Part shown: piece by piece, positions 17,575-26,055 of the stretch | Layout of the letters: each line of letters opens with the position of its first letter | How positions within the stretch are numbered: the first letter of the stretch is position 1 | Assembly (NCBI RefSeq): GCF_000828715.1 | Contig: NZ_AP014583.1 | Location: 2,354,001 to 2,418,000, forward strand | Direction: 5' to 3' | Length of the DNA stretch: 64,000 bases | From: Winogradskyella sp. PG-2 | Lineage (GTDB): Bacteria > Bacteroidota > Bacteroidia > Flavobacteriales > Flavobacteriaceae | Made by a program: the position numbers and the translations under genes | Notes under the pieces: model-generated | Told to the model about the DNA's origin: nothing | Databases searched by the model: none | Seen by the model: the letters and a program-made list of their open reading frames with translations, nothing else

Positions 17575-18786
17575 TCATCCTTTTTTTTGAATTTCAAGAG
17601 GAAGATCGATATTAAAATGAACGCCTTTAGCAACCTCAGAATGCATTAGACGAATATGTCCTGATAATTTATTTAGCACTGCTTTTATTGTGGCTAAACC
17701 TATTCCGGTACTGTTTTCTGACTTTGCATTGAGTGTTTCAAATATTTCAAATATTTTATTCGCATACTTCATGCTGATCCCAGGACCATTATCTTTATAA
17801 TCTATGACAAGTCTATTGTTTTCTATCTTTGATGAAATAGAAATGATGCATGTATCCTTATCATTAAATTTCAGACTATTAGTCATCAAATTTTGAAAAA
17901 CCACTTGAATCACATGTTTTGATGTAATAACAATCTGTTTGCAATTCATAAGCTCTAACTTAACATTATCTGTATTTGCCAAATTAGCAAAAACAAATTT
18001 AGCAGTGTCTTCGAGTTTAAACTCACTAAAAACAAGATTTGCTTTTGAAACCCTAGCATAATCAATAGTCCCCTGAACAAGAGCTAATCCATACTTAGCT
18101 CTATCTTCAATTTGGTCGATCTTTTCTCCGAGAGAAATAGAAATTTCATCGGCATCTTCTTTTTTCAAAAATTCGATTATGGATAAAATTCCCCTTATGG
18201 GTGTTTGCATGTCATGAGATAATCTATAGGAAAATGCATCAATATCATGATTGAGCTGCTCTATGATTTTTATCTTCTCGATTAAGATTAAGTTTTTTCT
18301 TCTTAATTCAAACTGAGCAACTACCTGATTTGCAAGTGCTGTTAAGGAAGTTTGTTGAGTTTTACTCAGCTTTTTAGGCTTATTGTCAATAACACATAAA
18401 GTTCCTAAACAAAATCCTTCTGATGTATTCAATGGTGCTCCTGCATAGAATTTGACATTCGGTGCCTTAGTGGATAATGGATTGTCATGAAAACGCTCAT
18501 CTTTCGCAGCATCTTCGACAATGAGTATTTCCTCTGGTTTGTTTATGGCGTGAGCACAAAAAGCAATATCCTTAGGTGTTTCTCTTACATCTAATCCATG
18601 ATGAGATTTAAACCATTGCCTGCTAGAATCAATCAAAGAAACAAGAGCAATAGGAACATCACATATTTGAGAAGCAATAAGCGTTAGCTGGTCATATGCA
18701 TCTTCTTCTAAAGTGTCTAAAAGGTTTAAATTCTGAAGTGCTTTAATCCTTTCGTTCTCGTTATCTGGTATGTCTGGTTTTATCAC
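17575..18786 (-). CDS. GAF-domain sensor histidine kinase
   Basis: About 403 aa from a GTG (VIKPDIPDNENERIKALQNLNLLDT), the usual beginning of this family; longer frames run into repeat A. GAF domain at about residues 25-160 (DVPIALVSLIDSSRQWFKS, AFCAHAI, FYAGAPL, GTLCVID). Histidine kinase part: phosphoacceptor His in DAFSYRLSHDMQTPIRGI, N box in FQNLMTNSLKF, G boxes in DNGPGIS and STGIGLATIKAV. Soluble, without membrane helix or receiver domain. Single gene of its cassette, so its response regulator is elsewhere. No ATG start is available inside the body. Confidence 0.88.
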   Translation of the reverse strand: MIKPDIPDNENERIKALQNLNLLDTLEEDAYDQLTLIASQICDVPIALVSLIDSSRQWFKSHHGLDVRETPKDIAFCAHAINKPEEILIVEDAAKDERFHDNPLSTKAPNVKFYAGAPLNTSEGFCLGTLCVIDNKPKKLSKTQQTSLTALANQVVAQFELRRKNLILIEKIKIIEQLNHDIDAFSYRLSHDMQTPIRGILSIIEFLKKEDADEISISLGEKIDQIEDRAKYGLALVQGTIDYARVSKANLVFSEFKLEDTAKFVFANLANTDNVKLELMNCKQIVITSKHVIQVVFQNLMTNSLKFNDKDTCIISISSKIENNRLVIDYKDNGPGISMKYANKIFEIFETLNAKSENSTGIGLATIKAVLNKLSGHIRLMHSEVAKGVHFNIDLPLEIQKKG

Positions 18787-18819
18787 AGCCCTTATGGATT
18801 TTATTTTTTTATTGTTGCT

Positions 18820-19048
18820 AACGCCCACTGTGTATGGCGTAGTGAGGCGCGCCTCACGGAAAGCCATTGTTGCGCCTGATTGGCTATACACGCTGTTGTG
18901 TGTAGTATCGTTCGGAGTTCTCGTAGACTCGACTAAATATACATAAAATTGGCGAGGTGCTACAAACAGTGGGCGTTGGTATGTAATTAGTAGAAGGGCA
19001 GCGTTTGTAAAACGCGATTCTACGTGCCGCAGGCAATTACATACCAAC
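18820..19048 (-). repeat. repeat A copy 7
   Basis: Full 229 bp, C-G type, with several private changes (GGTGCTACAAAC, GTTTGTAAAACG, ATTGGCTATAC). It ends CCAACTG, so the B core is AACTG. Confidence 0.95.
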
Positions 19049-19169
19049 TGTTTTGTATATGAAAAGTAGCGAATTTTTAAGGACTAATTTTCGGTTTATT
19101 ACTAACTATAAATTTATAAAATTAAATTTTGTTTAAATTTTAAAACCGCTATTTTTTATATACGTTGTT
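19046..19169 (-). other. attC-like site B11, read into by the acyltransferase gene
   Basis: AACTGTTTTGTATATGAAAAGTAGC ... CGCTATTTTTTATATACGTTGTT. The 3' end of the acyltransferase ORF lies inside it. Cassette ends GTTGGCAAC / GTTGCCAAC. Confidence 0.75.
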
Positions 19170-20302
19170 GGCAACTGGCTTTTGTTCAGTGGTCTTTTTC
19201 GTGGTTTCATTCCGAAAAGCACTCTCATAACTCTAAAAGGGTAAATGGCAAAACGGTAAATTACCACAATAATAAAAAATGAAATAACTAAAAGAATTGT
19301 AAACTTAGCAGGAATATTTAAGTCGAGTTGAATGATGTAATATGCACAAATTACAATTACTGTTTGATGTAAAATATAAAACGGATAAATAGCTTCGTTC
19401 ATCCATTTAAGGTAGAGACTAGGTTTATTAAAGTAAACCTGTCCATATCCCAATATGGTCAAAACAAAACACCATCCCAACAGACAGCATAAGGTATGCC
19501 ATATATCCCAACGAGCAGAAAGGGTTAAATAAGGTTCTACCATAGTATTCGGTATAAAATAATAACCATAAAATAATAGTGTGCTAATACTAAAACCAAT
19601 AAGATGGAAGTGTCTAAATCTTTTCAAATTGTCCCAAAAAATTTGTGAAGAAGCAAATAAAATACCAGAGATAAAAAAGTAAGTATAAAAGAATGTTTCT
19701 GAAAGATTTGCCAGTGAAGATGACCCAGTTGGATAATACCTTTTAAGTACAACTGTAAAAATGATAAGAGGAAGTCCTCCCATTAAAAAACCTAATTTAT
19801 AAGAAGATATTTTTTCAATTCGATGAATAAATTTCTTAGATTTTTTGGATTTAAGAAAAATAATTAAAGGAATTACAATTACAGAAATCACATAAAGGTT
19901 TTCTATAAACCAAAGGTGATTAGTTTCAAATCGTCCTTCCGTGTAAATCTGCCAATAGGAATTGAATTCATTGATGTATTGATAATAAGTTTGCGGTGGT
20001 ACAATAAAAAGCACACCAAAAATGAGTGGAATTATAAGTCTTCCTGTACGTTCTTTAAAAAAATGCTTCCATGTCCGCTTAGAAAATGCGAGAACTGTTC
20101 CCGTTCCCGATATTAAAAAAAGTAAAGGAAGTCTAAATTGCTCAAAGTAAACCATAATATCATCTAACAGTTTACTAGATTCAGCATTCATAATATGAAA
20201 ATCATCTCCATTAAAAGGCATGCCTAAATGATGAAAATAAACAGCCAAAATAGCAATAACTCTTAACCAATCTAAATCGTATCTTCTTTTTGAAATATTC
20301 AT
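19133..20302 (-). CDS. membrane acyltransferase (acyltransferase 3 family)
   Basis: 389 aa from MNISKRRYDLDWLRVIAILAV. About ten membrane helices. N-terminal acyltransferase-3 signature: YDLDWLRVIAILAVYFHHLG, with the His pair after helix 1, then FRLPLLFLISGTGTVLAF. The family transfers acyl groups to sugars, lipids or glucans at the inner membrane. No stop codon exists inside the cassette body: the last 16 or so residues (SQLPTTYIKNSGFKI) are encoded by the boundary and site B11, so the native C-terminus was probably lost at the junction. Divergent from nothing; the LytTR gene follows upstream in the same cassette. Confidence 0.82.
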   Translation of the reverse strand: MNISKRRYDLDWLRVIAILAVYFHHLGMPFNGDDFHIMNAESSKLLDDIMVYFEQFRLPLLFLISGTGTVLAFSKRTWKHFFKERTGRLIIPLIFGVLFIVPPQTYYQYINEFNSYWQIYTEGRFETNHLWFIENLYVISVIVIPLIIFLKSKKSKKFIHRIEKISSYKLGFLMGGLPLIIFTVVLKRYYPTGSSSLANLSETFFYTYFFISGILFASSQIFWDNLKRFRHFHLIGFSISTLLFYGYYFIPNTMVEPYLTLSARWDIWHTLCCLLGWCFVLTILGYGQVYFNKPSLYLKWMNEAIYPFYILHQTVIVICAYYIIQLDLNIPAKFTILLVISFFIIVVIYRFAIYPFRVMRVLFGMKPRKRPLNKSQLPTTYIKNSGFKI

Positions 20303-20385
20303 TAATTCTGTTTTTTTTGGCAATGATAAAAACAAAAACAGCACGGTTTTTAGTTAAGTGATGAATAACAATGGGCAGGGACGAA

Positions 20386-21270
20386 TTACAAGGTAAATTG
20401 TTTTTTTAGGCTCTTGTAAGCTTGGTTAAATTCTTCAACTTTTGAGCGAGAAACTGGGATTGTTCTTTTGGAATAGTTTTTTAAATAAAGTACATATCCT
20501 TGTGCATTTCCAGAAACAGATTCAATCGCGTTAAGGTTTACAACATAAGAGCGATGAGTTTTAAAAATAAACGGATACGACTTTAATTGATCCAAAAATT
20601 CTTTTAGGGTTAATCTTTTTAAGTCTTTTTCATTAGTATTTGAATAGTCATAAAATATTTCTAGATAATTACTATCCACTTTTGCATAAAGAAAAGTTTG
20701 AATATTTAACTCAAAATTCTCCTCTTTTATTGGCGTAACAATTTGAACTGTTGTGTTGACGTCATTTATATATTGTTGCGTAACGGTTATTTTTTTTAAA
20801 TCATTTGAGTGCTTAATAATCAAACGATGAAGATTTAATGGTAAAATAATTAACAGCAATAAAATACCTATTAAAAACGTATTTCTAATTTCTTCCCATA
20901 AGTATCGAAAAGACCAGTTATCGGGGTTTGTATAAATAAAATCTCGAATTAAGAAACTAGCTAAACCTATAAGAAGTAGGATTACTGCTAAATGCAAAAA
21001 TTCCTTGCCTAATGTCCAATTTTCGATATTTTTTACCGTTTTTTTGAGCAAGAAAAAATAGGCAAAAGCAACAGGAATTGGTATAACAGAATGTAATACC
21101 ATAATCCAAAAAATATCTATTTTATGTTCTTCAATATTTACAACAAAGGGTTCAAATAAATAGGTAAAAATAAAACTTGCCATAGCAATAAAGCAAAGCA
21201 AAAGGAATACTCTTTTTAATTCCTCATAATAAAAAGGATAAGGTTGTTTTATGTAGGCTTTAATTTGCAT
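20386..21270 (-). CDS. membrane-anchored LytTR transcriptional regulator
   Basis: 294 aa. Four membrane helices in residues 18-155 (LLCFIAMASFIFTYLF, ILLLLIGLASFLI and two more), then a C-terminal LytTR DNA-binding domain at about 190-290 (FLYAKVDSNYLEIFYDY, LKSYPFIFKTHRSYVVNLNAIESV, YVLYLKNYSKRTIPVSRS). There is no receiver domain, so it probably senses through its membrane part. It lies 42-84 bp upstream of the acyltransferase in the same orientation and may control it. Confidence 0.88.
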   Translation of the reverse strand: MQIKAYIKQPYPFYYEELKRVFLLLCFIAMASFIFTYLFEPFVVNIEEHKIDIFWIMVLHSVIPIPVAFAYFFLLKKTVKNIENWTLGKEFLHLAVILLLIGLASFLIRDFIYTNPDNWSFRYLWEEIRNTFLIGILLLLIILPLNLHRLIIKHSNDLKKITVTQQYINDVNTTVQIVTPIKEENFELNIQTFLYAKVDSNYLEIFYDYSNTNEKDLKRLTLKEFLDQLKSYPFIFKTHRSYVVNLNAIESVSGNAQGYVLYLKNYSKRTIPVSRSKVEEFNQAYKSLKKQFTL

Positions 21271-21315
21271 TAAATTTATTCGGTCAAGTTCGGATATTCA
21301 GTTCAGCTTGTTGCC

Positions 21316-21544
21316 AACGCCCACTGTGTATGGCGTAGTGAGGCGCGCCTCACGGAAAGCTATTGTTGCGCCTGATTAGCTATACACGCTGTTGTGTGTA
21401 GTATCGTTCGGAGTTCTCGTAGACTCGACTAAATATACATAAAATTAGCGAGGTGCGACAAACAGTGGGCGTTGGTATGTAATTAGTAGAAGGGCAGCGT
21501 TTGGAAAACGCGATTCTACGTGCCGTAGGCAATTACATACCAAC
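21316..21544 (-). repeat. repeat A copy 8
   Basis: Full 229 bp, T-A type. Confidence 0.95.
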
Positions 21545-21663
21545 GGTTTTGTGTATAACTAGTAGCGAAAAATAAAATTCTACTTTTCCGTGAGAATTTA
21601 CAAAATAAAAAGTAATAGCGATTTGAATGATAACTCAAATCGCTATTACTTATACACGTTGTT
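21542..21663 (-). other. attC-like site B12
   Basis: AACGGTTTTGTGTATAACTAG ... TTATACACGTTGTT. It contains a strong hairpin AGTAATAGCGATTTGA / TCAAATCGCTATTACT that would also terminate minus-strand transcription. Cassette ends GTTGGCGGTAGTTT / AAATTACCGCCAAC. Confidence 0.8.
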
Positions 21664-21675
21664 GGCGGTAGTTTT

Positions 21676-22587
21676 TTATTTGTTTACCTCTTTAAGTAAT
21701 TCGGTTGCGGCTAATTTTCCAAAATCATTGGCAGCTAAAGGACTAGCTCCTGTTATTAATTTTCGGTCTTTATGAACTGTATTATCAGCTTCTTCGTTGA
21801 TGATTGTAACTCCTAAGTTGTTTAACTTTTCTCCATACTTGTAAGGCATATGACCAGGTGTATAACCAATCATTAGTCCTTGCTCATCCACAGCATCTGG
21901 AAATGAAGCGATTTTATAGCCTTTAAAGACATAAGTATCTTTTTTGCTATCTAAACCTGCTGCTAATAATGCTGCTGGACCATGACAAATAGCTAGTGTA
22001 AACATATCATTTTTGTGCGACCAGTTTATTAGTTTGTTCACATCTTTGTTTTCTGGTAGTCCAAGCATTGCTCCATGACCTCCTGGAATAAAAATAGCAG
22101 CATAATCTGAGCTTTCATTCATAGTGTTAGCAACAAAATCAGATAAGTTTCCTGGATTTTCAAATATCTTTTTGAATTCAGCATATATTGCTTTTATATG
22201 CTCATCGTCTTCTGGCATTGCCCATTGCTCAATAACAACAGGTTTTCCATTAGGTGTTACAACATCTACATCAAAGCCAGCATTTTTTAAATGTAGCACA
22301 GGTAAAAGTATTTCTACAGGATGATTTCCAGTTGAGAACTTTTTACCATTAGCCATGGTCATATTTTTCTGCTCCGTGCATATCATTAGCACCTTTTTAT
22401 TTCCTGTGTACTTATTTTCATAAACAGTATTATCAAAATCTGTAGTTGGAGATGTTGCTAATTTTAATGCTAATGGCGACGGAATATAAGATCCGTCTTC
22501 AGTTTCTATTGGTCTTGATGTAAAGTATAAGACAATAAAAGCTAGTAAGATGATGCTTGCTATTGTTAATATTATTTTTTTCTTCAT
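21676..22587 (-). CDS. DJ-1/PfpI-family protein (Hsp31/glyoxalase III-like), membrane-anchored
   Basis: 303 aa with an N-terminal hydrophobic helix (IILTIASIILLAFIVLYF) that anchors or exports it. The DJ-1/PfpI fold follows: VLMICTEQ, GFDVDVVTPNGKPV, YAAIFIPGGHGAMLGLPEN, and the nucleophile elbow TLAICHGPAALLAAG with the reactive Cys. It closely follows the type-1 glutamine amidotransferase / HchA pattern, known for reactive-aldehyde detoxification. Eight bases separate it from the nitroreductase, with which it forms a likely operon. Confidence 0.85.
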   Translation of the reverse strand: MKKKIILTIASIILLAFIVLYFTSRPIETEDGSYIPSPLALKLATSPTTDFDNTVYENKYTGNKKVLMICTEQKNMTMANGKKFSTGNHPVEILLPVLHLKNAGFDVDVVTPNGKPVVIEQWAMPEDDEHIKAIYAEFKKIFENPGNLSDFVANTMNESSDYAAIFIPGGHGAMLGLPENKDVNKLINWSHKNDMFTLAICHGPAALLAAGLDSKKDTYVFKGYKIASFPDAVDEQGLMIGYTPGHMPYKYGEKLNNLGVTIINEEADNTVHKDRKLITGASPLAANDFGKLAATELLKEVNK

Positions 22588-22595
22588 GATTTGAT

Positions 22596-23225
22596 TTATA
22601 TGAATGTTACTAATTTATCCATTGGTTTTCTAACTTTTACAAGGTTGACTAACCAATCTTTTTCTGCGTCTTTATAACCTATAGGTAATAAAAGTGTACT
22701 TCGTAATCCTTTTTCGCGCAATCCTAGAATTTTATCTAAAGCTTCAGGATCAAATCCTTCCATTGGTGTACTATCTAAACCTTCATATACAGCTTGGGCA
22801 ATGGCAGCCATAAATGCAATATAAGTTTGCCTTGCAGCATGTTCAAAGTTCGTTTCAGGATCACGTTTAGGGTAGCCATCTAACAACATTTGACGATAGT
22901 TTTCCCAACCTTCATTTTTAAATCCTCTTATTTCGTTTGTTAAATCGAACATATAATTAATACGGTCTGCCGTATAATTATCCCAAGCTGCAAACACCAA
23001 TAAATGGGAGCAATCTGTAACTTGTGATTGATTCCAAGCAATTTCTTTGATACTAGATTTAGTATCGTCATTTGTAACTACAAAAACTTCAAAAGGTTGT
23101 AATCCACTAGATGTTGGTGCTAACCTTATGGCCTCTAAAATGTTATCTATTTTTTCTTGAGGAACTACTTCGCCATTCATTGCTTTAGTAGCGTATCGTT
23201 CATTTAATTTGTCTATAAAACTCAT
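22596..23225 (-). CDS. nitroreductase family NAD(P)H-dependent oxidoreductase
   Basis: 209 aa from MSFIDKLNERYATKAM; an ATG two codons upstream is equally usable. Flavin-dependent nitroreductase fold: RYATK near the N-terminus (FMN phosphate binding), RLAPTSSGLQPFEVFVV, HLLVFAA, YIAFMAAIAQAVYEGLDSTPMEGFD, and a C-terminal GLREKGLRSTLLLPIGY. Reduces nitro or quinone compounds with NAD(P)H. Middle gene of a Crp - nitroreductase - DJ-1 cassette, which looks like an electrophile stress module. Confidence 0.9.
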   Translation of the reverse strand: MSFIDKLNERYATKAMNGEVVPQEKIDNILEAIRLAPTSSGLQPFEVFVVTNDDTKSSIKEIAWNQSQVTDCSHLLVFAAWDNYTADRINYMFDLTNEIRGFKNEGWENYRQMLLDGYPKRDPETNFEHAARQTYIAFMAAIAQAVYEGLDSTPMEGFDPEALDKILGLREKGLRSTLLLPIGYKDAEKDWLVNLVKVRKPMDKLVTFI

Positions 23226-23295
23226 TGTCATATGTTTAATTATCGCACAAAAGTAAATGATAATCAAAATGTAAATATGAATCTATGGTAATAAA

Positions 23296-23871
23296 TTAAT
23301 TTTTGATTCTTTCTTTTCTAATTCTGCTTAGACTTTGAGGAGTAATGCCTAGATATGAGGCAATTTGATAGTTAGGTATTATTTTTTCGAATTCAGTATA
23401 ATTCTCAATAAACTGATTATATTTTTCTGCAGCAGTTAAGGCTAATAAGCTTAAAATTCGTTTTTGAAGTGCAGAAATACGCTTTTCAAAATTCTTACGC
23501 TGAATGATTTCAAATTGAGGAAATTCTTTATAAAATTTTTCAACTTTAGAATTGTCGATTATTAAAACCTTAGAATGGGTTAGGCTTTCGATGGAGACAA
23601 CAGATTTGTTATCCGTATAAAGTGTTATGTAATCGCTTATCCACCAGTTCTTAATGGCAAACTGTATGGTGTGTTCTTTTCCGTCTTCCGTTTTGAAAAA
23701 AGAACGCAAACAACCACTTACAACAAAAATATGCTCTTTTTTAATAGAGTTTTCAGCTAGGATTTGTTCTCCTTTTATTAAATTTTTTTCTTTGATTATT
23801 TCATTTAGTTTACTTTCTATTTCAGGTGAAATTGAAATCGTATTTTTAAAATAATCTAAAAGTTCATTCAT
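23296..23871 (-). CDS. Crp/Fnr-family transcriptional regulator
   Basis: 191 aa. Cyclic-nucleotide-binding-like beta-roll at about residues 25-115 (LIKGEQILAENSIKKEHIFVVSGCLRSFFKTEDGKEHTIQF), then a C-terminal helix-turn-helix (IPNYQIASYLGITPQSLSRIRKERI). Typical of the short flavobacterial Crp/Fnr proteins. Its ATG is only about 15 bp from the cassette boundary (TTACCGCCAAC), leaving no room for its own promoter, so it must be read from upstream. Probably regulates the downstream nitroreductase and DJ-1 genes. Confidence 0.9.
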   Translation of the reverse strand: MNELLDYFKNTISISPEIESKLNEIIKEKNLIKGEQILAENSIKKEHIFVVSGCLRSFFKTEDGKEHTIQFAIKNWWISDYITLYTDNKSVVSIESLTHSKVLIIDNSKVEKFYKEFPQFEIIQRKNFEKRISALQKRILSLLALTAAEKYNQFIENYTEFEKIIPNYQIASYLGITPQSLSRIRKERIKN

Positions 23872-23888
23872 ATTTTCAAATTACCGCC

Positions 23889-24117
23889 AACGCCCACTGT
23901 GTATGTCGTAGTGAGGCGCGCCTCACGGAAAGCCATTGTTGCGCCTGATTAGCTATACACGCTGTTGTGTGTAGTATCGTTCGGAGTTCTCGTAGACTCG
24001 ACTAAATATACATAAAATTGGCGAGGTGCGACAAACAGTGGGCGTTGGTATGTAATTAGTAGAAGGGCAGCGTTTGGAAAACGCGATTCTACGTGCCGCA
24101 GGCAATTACATACCAAC
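23889..24117 (-). repeat. repeat A copy 9
   Basis: Full 229 bp, C-G type. Confidence 0.95.
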
Positions 24118-24239
24118 GGTTTAGGCTATGATTTCGTTGTGGAATCATCCGCAGGATTATTCCGCCTATGAAATCAGCAGTTTTGGTTTTTAAATTTATT
24201 CTTTTTTACTCAATGCCACAATGAATTATAGCCAGTGTT
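24115..24239 (-). other. attC-like site B13
   Basis: AACGGTTTAGGCTATGATTTCG ... AATGAATTATAGCCAGTGTT with internal GGAATCATCC-GCA-GGATTATTCC. Same family as B23, B31 and B42. Cassette ends GTTAGCCAC / GTGGCTAAC. Confidence 0.8.
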
Positions 24240-24258
24240 AGCCACTGTATTTTTCAGT

Positions 24259-24720
24259 TTAAGGTATCGTTTCAATTCCAGCAAATTTGAGTTCTCCATT
24301 TATCTTTTTTAAATAAATTCCTAATTGCTCTCCTTCGTGGTTTTCGGCTAATTCTCCCTTTTCCCAAGTTGTAAGATAAGCCGTAATATCACTTTGTTTA
24401 TTGTTCTCGTTTATTATTATAAGTTCTGAAGATGTTTTTGCTTTTTTAAAACTTTCAAACTTGTTAATTTTCTCAATGAAATTTTCAAAAAAGTGTTTTC
24501 GGTCAGTCATATATGGCTCTTCCGTCAAATTGGGGTTTGAAAAGCAAATTATACAGTAGATTTTTTCCGTTGAAATTCTCTCAAAAGTTTCAAAATTCGG
24601 GTTTTCAAAATTCTCAAATATTGATTTCAAAGCCAATTCAACTTTTTCTTTTTCCGAATATTCTTTTTGAAATCCTGATATAATCGTAAAAATTAGAATA
24701 GACAAAAGTATCTTTTTCAT
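24259..24720 (-). CDS. small exported protein, NTF2-like
   Basis: 153 aa from MKKILLSILIFTIISGFQ, a probable signal peptide. The rest has the alpha+beta pattern of NTF2/SnoaL-like proteins (VELALKSIFENFENPNFETF, KHFFENFIEKINKF, then strands ELIIINEN, SDITAYLTTWEKGE, QLGIYLKKINGELKFAGIETIP). No catalytic residue can be assigned. Single gene of its cassette. Confidence 0.55.
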   Translation of the reverse strand: MKKILLSILIFTIISGFQKEYSEKEKVELALKSIFENFENPNFETFERISTEKIYCIICFSNPNLTEEPYMTDRKHFFENFIEKINKFESFKKAKTSSELIIINENNKQSDITAYLTTWEKGELAENHEGEQLGIYLKKINGELKFAGIETIP

Positions 24721-24729
24721 ATTGTGGCT

Positions 24730-24958
24730 AACGCCCACTGTGTATGGCGTAGTGAGGCGCGCCTCACGGAAAGCTATTGTTGCGCCTGATTAGCTATACA
24801 CGCTGTTGTGTGTAGTATCGTTCGGAGTTCTCGTAGACTCGACTAAATATACATAAAATTAGCGAGGTGCGACAAACAGTGGGCGTTGGTATGTAATTAG
24901 TAGAAGGGCAGCGTTTGGAAAACGCGATTCTACGTGCCGTAGGCAATTACATACCAAC
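24730..24958 (-). repeat. repeat A copy 10
   Basis: Full 229 bp, T-A type. Confidence 0.95.
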
Positions 24959-25079
24959 GGTATTGTATATGGCAAGTAGGGCAGTAGAAAGTACTAAACT
25001 TTCAGGCTGGCACTTACTTTTGTTAAATGTATAAAATTTTAATTTAGCACAAATTGCCCTATTTGCTATATACCGTGTT
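24956..25079 (-). other. attC-like site B14
   Basis: AACGGTATTGTATATGGCAAGTAGGGCA ... TGCCCTATTTGCTATATACCGTGTT. Arms pair over most of their length. Closes the 8-kb efflux cassette, whose ends are GTTGTGCATAGTGCT and AGCATTATGCACAAC. Confidence 0.8.
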
Positions 25080-25141
25080 GTGCATAGTGCTTTTCACGTT
25101 TTGCTTAGTTTTCCGATGTTTTTTATTTAGTTCGGAATTGA

Positions 25142-25224
25142 GCGTTGGCAAGACATACTCTTTTGCAATTTTTGGCGTAGCGTTGGCTGTAGCGAATTGC
25201 GAATGTGTATGACTTATGCGTTGG
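25142..25224 (-). other. relict attC-like structure inside the efflux cassette
   Basis: CGTTGGCAAGACATACTC ... GAATGTGTATGACTTATGCG. The arms CATACTCTTTTGCAATT and AATTGCGAATGTGTATG are complementary at most positions. It is further enclosed by TTAGTTTTCC / GGAAAACTAA. It may mark an old cassette fusion downstream of the response regulator. Confidence 0.4.
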
Positions 25225-25280
25225 AAAACTAATAAAAGTGCTTACAATCTGAAGAACAATTTTTTTTCTACCACTTTTGT

Positions 25281-26054
25281 TTATCTATCCATCCATCGTT
25301 TAAAGGCTGCTGCCTTGTCCTTACCAACTATTATATCCTCTGTGTGTGACGGTTTTATTTCGAGTTTTAGTTTCCCATTAAAATAAGAATGAACTCTTTT
25401 AATAGCGTCAATATTTACTATAAATTGACGATTTATTTTAAAAAAAATGTCGGGATTTAATTGTTCTTTTAAGCTCTCTAGTGAAAAATTAACTGGGTAT
25501 TCTCTTTTTTCGAAAGTAACAGCAAAAGTAATGCCTTGCATACTGTAAAAGAGTGCAATGTCTTCAACAGGCAAATGAAAAAACGATTCATTGGATTGTA
25601 TCAGAAAGCGGTTACGGTATTCAGTCTTTTCACCTTTAATTAAAGAAGCAAGTTCGGAAAAATCAATATTGGAATTCTGTTTCTGAATAAACTGTTTGTT
25701 GTAGTTATGATATTTTTCAAAGGCAGTTTTTAACTCATCTTTTTCTACTGGTTTTAACAGGTAGTCAATGCTATTTACTTTAAAGGCTTGTATGGCATAT
25801 TCATCATAAGCAGTTGTAAAAATAATGGCACTTTCAACTTTTGCCTGCTTAAAAATTTCAAAGCTAAGGCCATCAGATAATTGAATATCCAACAAAACAA
25901 TATCGGGATGTGGGTTGTTTTGAAACCATTCCACGGCAGATTTTATACTATCCAAACACCCAATAACTTTCGTATCAAAATTTATTTCCTGCAAGGTTTC
26001 TTTTAGCAAGCGTTGTGCTGGTAATTCGTCTTCTATTATTACTGCTTTTATCAT
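25281..26054 (-). CDS. LytTR-family response regulator
   Basis: 257 aa. Receiver domain at residues 1-120 (IIEDELPAQRLL acidic pocket, phosphoacceptor Asp in DIVLLDIQLSDG, Thr/Ser in AIIFTTAYDEYA, Lys in LLKPVEKDEL) and a LytTR DNA-binding domain at about 155-255 (FSMQGITFAVTFEKREYPVNFSLESL, DIFFKINRQFIVNIDAI). Its start is two bases from the kinase stop, so the two are translationally coupled. It terminates the efflux operon and probably controls it. Confidence 0.93.
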   Translation of the reverse strand: MIKAVIIEDELPAQRLLKETLQEINFDTKVIGCLDSIKSAVEWFQNNPHPDIVLLDIQLSDGLSFEIFKQAKVESAIIFTTAYDEYAIQAFKVNSIDYLLKPVEKDELKTAFEKYHNYNKQFIQKQNSNIDFSELASLIKGEKTEYRNRFLIQSNESFFHLPVEDIALFYSMQGITFAVTFEKREYPVNFSLESLKEQLNPDIFFKINRQFIVNIDAIKRVHSYFNGKLKLEIKPSHTEDIIVGKDKAAAFKRWMDR

Positions 26055-26055
26055 T

